37,756 nucleotides of DNA, from positions 1 through 37,756 of the forward strand of contig NZ_CALPCP010000034.1 in the NCBI RefSeq assembly GCF_943192995.1, written 5' to 3'. Positions within the stretch are counted from its first letter, which is position 1; every line of letters begins with the position of its first letter. Positions 8,809 to 15,404 of the stretch are shown here, piece after piece. This stretch comes from Flintibacter muris. GTDB lineage: Bacteria; Bacillota; Clostridia; Oscillospirales; Oscillospiraceae. The notes below the pieces were generated by a model. That model was not told where the DNA came from, searched no databases, and was given only the letters and a program-made list of their open reading frames with translations. Made by a program: the position numbers and the translations under genes.

Positions 8809-9182
8809 CAGCCTGTGCGCCGCTGTGTGGCCCCTCTGCTATCCGGAAGGTAACAAGCCACCGCTCACCGCAGATGCGGTTGTGTCCAAAGCGTGTGGCC
8901 TGTGTGCGCCATCCAACAAATTCAGCACAGCCGAAAGTGGCAGGTGAACCGGGGGGTCGAAAAAAGTGCAGGATAAAGGCAGGTGGTCGCTTACGCGCCC
9001 CCCTGCCAGCCACACCGCCCCGCAACGCGGGTCGGGGATTTTCCATAGGTGGTCGGTTTTACCCCCTGTTGGCTGTCCCAGGTGGTCGGAATGAAGAAAA
9101 ACAGAGGAAAAACCGCCCTGTTTCAACCTTTTCCAAGGTGGCTGTGACAGGTGGTTTTCTAACAAAAAGGAGGAATTTTCCA
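8809..9182 (+). other. Conserved structured non-coding region, module A (possible ori/oriT or RNA)
   Basis: This 374-bp gap between the HTH and RHH genes is nearly identical to 26646-27019, with about two differences from roughly 8930 onwards, although the flanking HTH genes differ at many sites. It holds a hairpin at 8978-9007 (GGCAGGTGGTCGC with GCGCCCCCCTGCC) whose stem changes in a compensatory way in module C. A second stem (CCCGC-AAC-GCGGG) follows near 9020. AGGTGG recurs five times (near 8981, 9048, 9080, 9136 and 9150), iteron-like. The frame is open upstream of the RHH gene, but composition and structure do not suggest protein. Confidence 0.6.
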
Positions 9183-9629
9183 ATGAGCAAAAATACGCAC
9201 ATTTCGGTGGAACCAAACACACCCGCAGAAGTCAAGACCCGCATCCCCGTCTGGCTGTACCCATCCACACTGGAAGTGATGGACAGAGCAATGAAAATTG
9301 CGAACTGCAAAAGCCGCAGTGAGTATCTGGAAAAGGCCGCGCTGTTCTACGCCGGCTACGTCTCCGGTCAGGACGCCACCGCCTATCTGCCACCCGCACT
9401 GGCGTCCGTTCTGCGCGGAACGGTGCAGGACACGGAGAACCGAATCTGCCGTCTGCTGTTCAAGCTGGCGGTGGAACAGGACATGGTGATGAATGTGCTG
9501 GCGGCGGGGATGGAGATTCCCGATGAGCAGCTCAAGGCGCTCCGGGGTCGGTGCATCCAGGACGTGAAAAAGACCAGCGGCAGTATCTCGCTGGATGACG
9601 CCGTCCACTATCAAAGGGGTGGCCTGTGA
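9183..9629 (+). CDS. Ribbon-helix-helix DNA-binding protein, module A
   Basis: A 148-residue protein. Residues about 18-60 (KTRIPVWLYPSTLEVMDRAM, then SRSEYLEKAALFYAGYV) look like a ribbon-helix-helix fold, as found in relaxosome accessory proteins and partition/regulatory proteins. The C-terminal half (CRLLFKLAVEQ to SISLDDAVHYQRGGL) is conserved in all three modules. ATG 9183 is chosen for the AAGGAGG 7 nt upstream; the longer open frame to 8805 lies over structured DNA. A role at the preceding conserved region (origin or oriT binding) is inference. Confidence 0.8.
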   Translation: MSKNTHISVEPNTPAEVKTRIPVWLYPSTLEVMDRAMKIANCKSRSEYLEKAALFYAGYVSGQDATAYLPPALASVLRGTVQDTENRICRLLFKLAVEQDMVMNVLAAGMEIPDEQLKALRGRCIQDVKKTSGSISLDDAVHYQRGGL

Positions 9630-9643
9630 TCATCCATCCCCCT

Positions 9644-9680
9644 CTCAGATTCTGCACCGCAAAACAAAGAATAAAAGTCC
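9644..9680 (+). repeat. Cassette-boundary repeat, copy 3
   Basis: CTCAGATTCTGC, spacer ACCGC, AAAACAAAGAATAAAAGTCC. It lies between the RHH gene and the DUF6809-integrase operon, as copy 8 does in module C. An imperfect dyad (TTCTGC with GCAAAA) surrounds the spacer, as a tyrosine recombinase core site might have. Confidence 0.68.
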
Positions 9681-9748
9681 TCGAAAAAAGTAGTAGCTAT
9701 TCCCGACAAAGTGTGGTATGTGTTGGTGTTGCAAAGGAGGCAGTAGAT

Positions 9749-10045
9749 ATGAGAAAAACACTGGAAGATCTCTACTATGGCAGCATCATACCCAACGAAC
9801 AGCAGATGACACCTGGCTCAGAACTGAAGCGGGCAGTAGACCGTGTCGCCAAATATGAAAAGCAGCTTATGGAACAGCTGGAGGAAACCGAGCAGGAGAC
9901 TCTTACAAAACTTATCCGGTCACAGCATGAGATCAACGGCATCACAGCAACCGAGAATTTCATCTTGGGCTTTCGGCTGGGCGTCAGGATCATGGCTGAG
10001 TGTATGGATGATAACGACGGTGATATTCGGACTGGAGGTGAGTAA
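9749..10045 (+). CDS. DUF6809-like small protein, module A
   Basis: A 98-residue protein beginning MRKTLEDLYYGSI with the conserved ending ITATENFILGFRLGVRIMAE, which I recognise as the DUF6809 type common in Firmicutes mobile elements. Biochemical role unknown. ATG 9749 has AAAGGAGG 8 nt upstream. It ends 3 nt before the integrase start, so the two are co-transcribed; the same pair occurs at 35944. It may act with the integrase, for instance in controlling its activity, but this is inferred from gene order. Confidence 0.8.
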   Translation: MRKTLEDLYYGSIIPNEQQMTPGSELKRAVDRVAKYEKQLMEQLEETEQETLTKLIRSQHEINGITATENFILGFRLGVRIMAECMDDNDGDIRTGGE

Positions 10046-10048
10046 CAA

Positions 10049-11257
10049 ATGGCAAAGCGCAGACCGTCCGGCGACGGTATGGTGCGCAAGCGGGACGACG
10101 GTCGCTGGGAGGGCCGCATCGTGGTGGGCCACAAGGAAAACGGCGACTCCATCTTCCACTACGTCTACGCTCCCACGCAGAAGGAGCTGTCCGCAAAGCT
10201 CCGACAGGAGATCGACTCCTACCAAGGCGTAGATCTGACCGAGGACAGTTCCATGACGCTGGGCGAGTGGTTGGATCGCTGGCTGGCCGAGTACATGGCA
10301 GGCACTGTGCGCCCCGGCACGCTTCAGACCTACCGCCGCTACGCTGACCTCTACATCAAGCCCACCCTCGGCGACAGGCCGCTCAACCAAATTACCCCGG
10401 CGGAAATACAAAAGCTGTACGCCCACCTGAAGAAGCGGGGCCGCATCCGCAAGCACAAAAAATACGGACACCAGTTGTCCGACAGCATGGTACACTGTAT
10501 CCACACCCTGCTCTACGGGGCGATGGGCGCAGCGGAGCAGCTTCGGCTGATTCCCAGGAATCCAGTCGCGGACGTCACTGCCCCCAAACAAAAGTCACCG
10601 CCCAAGCAAATCCTCAACGATGAACAGCTCGATACGTTCATGGCCGCGATTCAAGCGGACGATATCTGGCAGGACTTCTTCTACACTGAGCTGACCACCG
10701 GCCTGCGGCTGGGCGAGATATGCGGTCTGCGCTGGGAGGACTTCGACGCAGAGCATGGTGTTCTGAACATCCAACGCACCATCCATGTGGAAAAGGGCGG
10801 GGTACTCACCGCCGGGGACACCAAGACCTATGCCGGTACTCGCAAAATCGTCCTGCCACCCAGCACTGTACAATGTTTGTGGGAAAGGAAAGAAGCTGCT
10901 CTTGCCGATTGGATATTCCCCAATCCACTGAAGCCGGAGCTACCCATCAATCCCCGCGCCGCCTACAGCCGATTGAAGGTACTGCTGAAAGACACCGGCC
11001 TGCCCAGCATCCGATTTCACGACCTCAGACACACGTTCTCGACCCACGCGCTGTCCAGCGGCGTGGATGCCAAGACGCTCTCCGGCATCCTGGGTCACAG
11101 CCGGGCGTCTTTCACTCTGGACACCTACACCCACGTCACCGGAGATATGCAGAAGCGTGCCTCGGAGGTGGTAGGCGACTTCCTGACAGAACTGCTTGGA
11201 AAGGAGTTGAAACCATGGCAAAGCGCAGAAAACGGGGTAGCGGCAGCGTCCACCTGA
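10049..11257 (+). CDS. Tyrosine integrase, first of an overlapping pair (module A)
   Basis: A 402-residue phage/ICE-type integrase. The N-terminal AP2-like arm-binding domain (about 1-50, KRDDGRWEGRIVVG) is followed by a SAM-like core-binding domain (about 68-165) and the catalytic domain. Catalytic residues are visible as Arg in TGLRLGEICGL, His-x-x-Arg in HDLRHTFSTHA, the next His in LGHSRASFT and Tyr in LDTYTHV, so the enzyme looks active. The start ATG has GGAGGTG upstream. Its 3' end overlaps the second integrase by 43 bp. Confidence 0.93.
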   Translation: MAKRRPSGDGMVRKRDDGRWEGRIVVGHKENGDSIFHYVYAPTQKELSAKLRQEIDSYQGVDLTEDSSMTLGEWLDRWLAEYMAGTVRPGTLQTYRRYADLYIKPTLGDRPLNQITPAEIQKLYAHLKKRGRIRKHKKYGHQLSDSMVHCIHTLLYGAMGAAEQLRLIPRNPVADVTAPKQKSPPKQILNDEQLDTFMAAIQADDIWQDFFYTELTTGLRLGEICGLRWEDFDAEHGVLNIQRTIHVEKGGVLTAGDTKTYAGTRKIVLPPSTVQCLWERKEAALADWIFPNPLKPELPINPRAAYSRLKVLLKDTGLPSIRFHDLRHTFSTHALSSGVDAKTLSGILGHSRASFTLDTYTHVTGDMQKRASEVVGDFLTELLGKELKPWQSAENGVAAAST

Positions 11258-12648
11258 GAAAGGATGGGCGCTGGGAGGGTCGGGCCGTCATCGGCTACGA
11301 CGATAAGGGTCTGCCCAAAACGAAAAATGTCCTGGCAAAGACAAAATCCGAATGTGTTCAAAAGCTGAAAGAACTGAGCGCCAGCATCGGGAAATCGGAA
11401 CCTGCCGCTGCCAAACCCGGTATGACTCTGGGTCAATGGCTGGATTCCTGGTATCAGACCAGCAAACAGTTCAACCTGCGGCCCAACACCCAGATGTCAT
11501 ATGAACAGCGAATCTACAACTACATTATTCCCGCGCTGGGGGACACCTCGCTGGACAAGCTCACACAAAATGACCTCCAGCAGTTTTACACCAATCTCAA
11601 ACAAAACGGGCGAATCAAGAATGTCGGTTACTATGGCAGTGGCCTCTCCGACCAGACGGTGCGGGGCTGTCACACCACACTCCGCTCCGCGCTGGAGATG
11701 GCGGTCTCCAAGAAACTGATTTCCCGCAACCCCGCGGACGGTTGCCGGCTTCCTCCCGCTAAGCCCAGGGAGATGCAGGTGCTCACTCCGGACGAGGTTC
11801 AGCGTCTGCTGATCCAGGCCAAGGAGGATGGCTGCTATGAGCTGCTCCTGCTGGAGATCGCCACCGGCCTGCGGCGTGGCGAGCTTCTGGCCCTCCAGTG
11901 GGATGATCTCAATTTCAAGACTGGGACGCTGCGGGTGGAACGGCAGATTCACCGAGCCAAGGGCGAGCTGATCATCTCTCAGCCCAAAACCAAAGCCGCC
12001 AACCGAACGATCATTCTCCCCGCTCCACTCCTGAGCGTCTTGAAGGAATACCGGCAGCAGGTACACTCCCGCTGGCTGTTTCCCTCACCCAGGAAAGATG
12101 ATCTGCCCTTAGACCCCGCCTCTGTCCGCAAACACCTGACCACCATTCTGGAGAGGGCCGGGTGCAAACACATCCGCTTCCACGACCTCCGCCACCTGTT
12201 CGCCACCATGTCCCTGGAGCATGGAATGGATATCAAAACTCTCTCCACGGTGATTGGTCACGTTTCCAGCAGCACTACGCTGAACATCTACGCCCATGTC
12301 ACGGACGAGATGCGGCAGACGGCAGCACGCAAGATTGACCAGGGAATCGGCAAGACCGAGTCCTCACTGGAGGCAGAAGCCACGGCCAGGAAGCTCACTC
12401 TCAGCACCTTTCAGCCCTACAAGGGCAAACGCCGCAAAGCGGGCACTGGGTGCGTCACTCAAATCAACGACCATCTGTGGGAGGGCCGCTACTCCCCAGT
12501 CTGGCCGGATGGCAAGAAGCATCCCAGAAATGTTTACACCAAGACCAGAGAGGAATGTGAGCAATTGCTGGCGGAGATGATCCTCCAGATGAAAGCGGAG
12601 ATCGCCGCTGAAAAGGAGAGGCTGAGGTTGGAAAAGCAAGTTAGCTGA
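11215..12648 (+). CDS. Tyrosine integrase with second, C-terminal arm-binding-like domain (module A)
   Basis: A 477-residue integrase, about 80 residues longer than its partner. N-terminal AP2-like domain (HLRKDGRWEGRAVIGY), core-binding domain and a complete catalytic domain with Arg in TGLRRGELLAL, HDLRHLFATM, IGHVSSSTT and nucleophile Tyr in LNIYAHV. After the catalytic Tyr it continues with a second AP2-like segment (TQINDHLWEGRYSPVWPDG, about 420-465), a partial copy of its own N-terminal fold. Extra arm contacts or bridging are possible. ATG 11215 lies within the previous gene with AAAGGAG upstream. A strong terminator follows. Confidence 0.92.
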   Translation: MAKRRKRGSGSVHLRKDGRWEGRAVIGYDDKGLPKTKNVLAKTKSECVQKLKELSASIGKSEPAAAKPGMTLGQWLDSWYQTSKQFNLRPNTQMSYEQRIYNYIIPALGDTSLDKLTQNDLQQFYTNLKQNGRIKNVGYYGSGLSDQTVRGCHTTLRSALEMAVSKKLISRNPADGCRLPPAKPREMQVLTPDEVQRLLIQAKEDGCYELLLLEIATGLRRGELLALQWDDLNFKTGTLRVERQIHRAKGELIISQPKTKAANRTIILPAPLLSVLKEYRQQVHSRWLFPSPRKDDLPLDPASVRKHLTTILERAGCKHIRFHDLRHLFATMSLEHGMDIKTLSTVIGHVSSSTTLNIYAHVTDEMRQTAARKIDQGIGKTESSLEAEATARKLTLSTFQPYKGKRRKAGTGCVTQINDHLWEGRYSPVWPDGKKHPRNVYTKTREECEQLLAEMILQMKAEIAAEKERLRLEKQVS

Positions 12649-12656
12649 TATATGCC

Positions 12657-12697
12657 GAGGGACTCTGGAGCGCAAAATCCAGAGTCCCTCGATTTTT
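12657..12697 (+). terminator. Terminator of the integrase operon (module A)
   Basis: A perfect 13-bp stem (12657-12669 with 12678-12690), loop GCGCAAAA, followed by GATTTTTCT. Confidence 0.88.
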
Positions 12698-12699
12698 CT

Positions 12700-12724
12700 C
12701 TGTCTGTGGGCAGATATGTGGTCA
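12700..12724 (+). repeat. 25-bp direct repeat downstream of the integrase pair, copy 1
   Basis: CTGTCTGTGG, 5 bp, TATGTGGTCA. The second copy at 12967-12991 has the same two 10-mers with the same spacing. Position directly after int and the resemblance to TGGGTCA repeats near the tRNA suggest integrase arm-type sites. The rest of 12725-13046 shows no gene I can support. Confidence 0.55.
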
Positions 12725-12966
12725 GGCCAAAAGCGCCAGAATGAAACACGCAGTAAAAGTGCTGATTATCGGAAACATTCCGGACATTTGAAGAAGAATC
12801 CGACCTATTGATGACGGTGCTATTTCGGCATGGGCCCGTCTCTCTGTCCTTACCAACTGCCATGACAATATTTTTTACATATTTTCCGCTTATTTATAGC
12901 TGTTTTTGTTCCATTACATTTGCTTTCCGACACTTTTTACAAACAGGGTTTCCGTATATTCCTCGT

Positions 12967-12991
12967 CTGTCTGTGGCTGGTTATGTGGTCA
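12967..12991 (+). repeat. 25-bp direct repeat downstream of the integrase pair, copy 2
   Basis: Second copy of the CTGTCTGTGG-N5-TATGTGGTCA repeat, 267 bp from the first and in the same orientation. Confidence 0.55.
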
Positions 12992-13046
12992 AGAAAATTG
13001 TCTCACCGAAAGAGATCGTCCACAAACACAACGAAGCACTGTGTAA

Positions 13047-13164
13047 TTCGCTTGCTTTTCACCTCTGTATTTCTCCGTTTATCCCTATCGACTTTCGCCT
13101 CCTATTTCGGTATCGTGTTGCTTGCGAAAGCCCTATAAAATACAGAAATCAGGAGGAAAAGCAA
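13047..13164 (+). promoter_or_regulatory. Conserved 118-bp leader of CAP copy 2
   Basis: Matches 31319-31436 at all but about two positions. It contains the AGGAGG ribosome binding site and a TTTCGC...GCGAAA pairing. Such near-identity in non-coding DNA suggests a conserved promoter/5' UTR or recent copying of the whole CAP unit. Confidence 0.55.
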
Positions 13165-13938
13165 ATGACCAGTATCAAAAAGCGCACCACTGTCGCACTG
13201 ACAGCAGCAATCCTCGCAACAACCCTCGCTATCCCCGCCACGGCAGCGGAGGCCCCGCCCATCCGGGTGGGCAGCTACAAAGGTAGTACCCTGGAGGTGG
13301 GAGAGCGCAGTGGCCTCATCATCGGCCCAAGCGGTACGGACTACACCGTCACCTCTAGCAACCCGGACACGATGGCGGTGGAGCAGGTGCTGACCTTCTG
13401 GGTCGCTGTCGCCAAGACGGTGGGGACTGCGGAGATCACCGCCTCCAACAGCGCCAGGGAACGTGGGAGCATGACGCTGACGGTCGGCCCGGAAGCCCCT
13501 ACTGCGCTGGAAACTCCTGTCATCGTAGACAGCGCCAGCCTGACGGACAACATGGAAATACGGCAGGAGATAATCCGACTCATTAACCAAACCCGAAAGG
13601 GCAACGGGGTACCGGAGCTGCCGGTCAACGAGGCCCTGATGAACGCCGCCCAAATCTGCTCCGACCGGCGATACACCTGGCATCACGCCCCGGAGGAGAG
13701 CCAGGCCGCAGTCGACGCTGGCTACCCCTACGGCTTCGGGTCCAACCTTACCGTGTTCACCGGCACAGCCGAAGCCGCTCGGCGTGCCGTCGACAACTGG
13801 ATTAACTCTCCCGGACACTTTGAAACCATAATCGACCCCAGATGCGACTGCATCGGCATGGGCGTGACCCAATGCGACGGCATCACCTACTGCTACATGT
13901 TCGTCGGGATACCCAACAGTGTCAACTTCTATGCGTAA
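13165..13938 (+). CDS. CAP-domain (SCP-like) secreted protein, copy 2
   Basis: A 257-residue protein. An N-terminal signal peptide (MTSIKKRTT, hydrophobic core to about residue 26 with a PATAAEA cleavage-like site) is followed by a bacterial Ig-like group 2 type domain (about 27-112). A linker and the CAP domain (about 130-257) with INSPGHFETIIDP come next. It should be exported, perhaps wall-associated; no sortase motif or transmembrane anchor is seen. Start ATG has AGGAGG 8 nt upstream. It lies between the integrase pair and repeat copy 4, directly upstream of the pPIWI-RE cargo. Ligand or enzyme activity is unknown. Confidence 0.92.
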   Translation: MTSIKKRTTVALTAAILATTLAIPATAAEAPPIRVGSYKGSTLEVGERSGLIIGPSGTDYTVTSSNPDTMAVEQVLTFWVAVAKTVGTAEITASNSARERGSMTLTVGPEAPTALETPVIVDSASLTDNMEIRQEIIRLINQTRKGNGVPELPVNEALMNAAQICSDRRYTWHHAPEESQAAVDAGYPYGFGSNLTVFTGTAEAARRAVDNWINSPGHFETIIDPRCDCIGMGVTQCDGITYCYMFVGIPNSVNFYA

Positions 13939-13944
13939 CCAAAT

Positions 13945-13994
13945 ATCAATCAGGAGAGGCTGTCCAGGTAACTGGACGGCCTCTTCTGATTGAT
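13945..13994 (+). terminator. Long hairpin after CAP copy 2
   Basis: A stem of more than 20 bp (13945-13967 with 13972-13994), loop GTAA. No strong T-run follows, but the position 6 bp after the stop codon fits transcription end or mRNA 3' protection. Confidence 0.7.
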
Positions 13995-14048
13995 AACGAA
14001 ACAGAGTGCAGGACAGAAAATATAACGCCAGGAAGTACAGATTTCCTG

Positions 14049-14085
14049 CTCAAATATTGCATAGCAGAAAACAAAGAATAAGGCG
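14049..14085 (+). repeat. Cassette-boundary repeat, copy 4
   Basis: CTCAAATATTGC, spacer ATAGCAG, AAAACAAAGAATAAGGC. It forms the left edge of the pPIWI-RE/type III RM cargo, 14 bp upstream of the operon's -35 box. Confidence 0.72.
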
Positions 14086-14098
14086 AATGAAAAAGCCC

Positions 14099-14128
14099 TT
14101 GACAATCTCCGGATTTTGGGCCTATAAT
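14099..14128 (+). promoter_or_regulatory. Strong predicted sigma-A promoter of the pPIWI-RE operon
   Basis: Consensus TTGACA (14099-14104) and TATAAT (14123-14128) with an 18-bp spacer. Transcription would begin near 14135, leaving a leader of about 145 nt before the first start codon. Confidence 0.82.
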
Positions 14129-14221
14129 ATACATGTACACGAGAAAAGTAAAAAGTATGTAGATTCAATATGCAGAACCGCAGTTTAGTGGTATGTATAT
14201 TTGGTTGTATGATATTTTCTA

Positions 14222-14261
14222 ACGACTCTCTTGTATATTTTAAGAGAGTCGTTTTTGTTTT
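14222..14261 (+). terminator. Leader terminator/attenuator ahead of the pPIWI-RE operon
   Basis: A perfect 11-bp stem (14222-14232 with 14242-14252), 9-nt loop, followed by TTTTTGTTTT. It lies between the promoter and the start codon, only about 6 nt before the ribosome binding site. It would end a transcript of about 125 nt, so it is either an attenuator or the end of a small RNA. Confidence 0.78.
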
Positions 14262-14279
14262 AGGACAGGAGGATTTCAT

Positions 14280-15404
14280 ATGGATACGGCGTTTATGAGG
14301 AAAACATTTGCTCTAATTGCAAAGGGACTAATCGAGAAAGAACAGTTCCTACAAAAGGAACCAACACGTTATCCTTACAGTAAGACATTGCAGCATGGGG
14401 TAAATATGTTCTTAGCAGCAAGCCAGTGGGCAGGTTGCCAAACCATTGCACAATATGCCGACGAAGCTTCCTTTCTTGCGCATTTTATTACCAAGCCTAT
14501 TCAGGAATGGTTTAATGAATGGAACCCAGAGGTAATTGATAGGCTAAATCTTCAGGAAGAACCCTTTTACGCCTACGACGCCTTTGCGTATCAGAGGAGT
14601 GGAAATATGTACACTCCCAGTGCTGACTGTTATGAATTCATAGAAACACAGGACAGCGACATCATGGATGGAACAGATGAGCGTCTTCTTTATGAAAAAA
14701 TGCGTACTTTAGATCAGGAAACTTATTGTAAGGTTCGAAGATATATTATCGAGAATCCAATCATTACGCTTGAAGATAGGCGGGCAATGTCACTTGACCT
14801 GACTGATAATCAAGCGGCAAGAGACGCCTTCCAGTTTGCTTACGAAGAAATTACTGAAGATAGCTATCGTTGTCCTCACTGCGGCTGGACCATGATACCC
14901 GGAAAATACGGATATAGTTGCCACTCAACACACTGTACAGACACTATTCCTGAACTCACAGATGAGATGAAGCTAGATGCTTCGACTGGCGACCTTTATC
15001 GATTGAAGAAAGGGGTTATGCGTTATTTTGCAGCTCCCGGAAAGCTGGAACTTGCAATTGTAGCGTTTTGTGAGAAAAAGAAAATTTGCTGGGCATTGTG
15101 GCCACAGATGGATCGTTATGATGTAGAAATCCAGTTCTCTGACGGAGAGATTTGGGAAATCGATGCCAAGGCGTATCGCAATCCCATAGCACTACGCACC
15201 AAAATTCAAAATGATAATGGATTCCCTGAAGGTGAATATACAAGGGGATATTTTGTTATTCCCAGCGAATACACGGTAAACCAGCGAAACTATACCGCAA
15301 TCATCAATCGTATATTGGAGAATCAAAAAAATGTAAGGTGCGTAACTTTAAAATCATTGAAGACTGAAATTACGCGAAAGGAGGATTCCTGCCATGAAGA
15401 ATAA
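14280..15404 (+). CDS. pPIWI-RE system nuclease: Zn-ribbon and PD-(D/E)xK domain (REase_pPIWI_RE-like)
   Basis: A 374-residue protein, first gene of a three-gene pPIWI-RE operon. The N-terminal helical part (about 1-190) probably matches the pPIWI_RE_Y domain of this gene. A zinc-binding cluster follows with Cys198-x2-Cys201 and Cys214-x4-Cys219 (His215 in between). The C-terminal restriction-endonuclease fold shows Glu257, Asp281 (DVEIQF) and Asp295-Ala-Lys297 in WEIDAKAY, a complete PD-(D/E)xK site. It is expected to cleave nucleic acid under control of the helicase and the PIWI protein. AGGAGG precedes the ATG by 7 nt; the end overlaps the next gene by 11 bp. AT-rich compared with the mobility genes. 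Family assignment is from motifs and gene order. Confidence 0.82.
   Translation: MDTAFMRKTFALIAKGLIEKEQFLQKEPTRYPYSKTLQHGVNMFLAASQWAGCQTIAQYADEASFLAHFITKPIQEWFNEWNPEVIDRLNLQEEPFYAYDAFAYQRSGNMYTPSADCYEFIETQDSDIMDGTDERLLYEKMRTLDQETYCKVRRYIIENPIITLEDRRAMSLDLTDNQAARDAFQFAYEEITEDSYRCPHCGWTMIPGKYGYSCHSTHCTDTIPELTDEMKLDASTGDLYRLKKGVMRYFAAPGKLELAIVAFCEKKKICWALWPQMDRYDVEIQFSDGEIWEIDAKAYRNPIALRTKIQNDNGFPEGEYTRGYFVIPSEYTVNQRNYTAIINRILENQKNVRCVTLKSLKTEITRKEDSCHEE

Noticed and set aside
8805..9182. Possible longer N-terminus of the RHH protein (and the same in module B)
   Set aside because: A good ribosome binding site and ATG lie at 9183; the upstream part covers hairpins and AGGTGG repeats and is near-identical at all codon positions between modules, which fits DNA or RNA function rather than protein.
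12808..13164. Upstream extension of CAP copy 2 to 12808
   Set aside because: The signal peptide begins at 13165 with AGGAGG ahead of it; the upstream frame is not shared with copy 3 beyond the leader.
14134..14298. Leader peptides (frames from 14134 and 14170) in the pPIWI-RE leader
   Set aside because: Neither start has a ribosome binding site and codon content gives no control signal such as a run of one amino acid; kept only as a remark in the leader finding.
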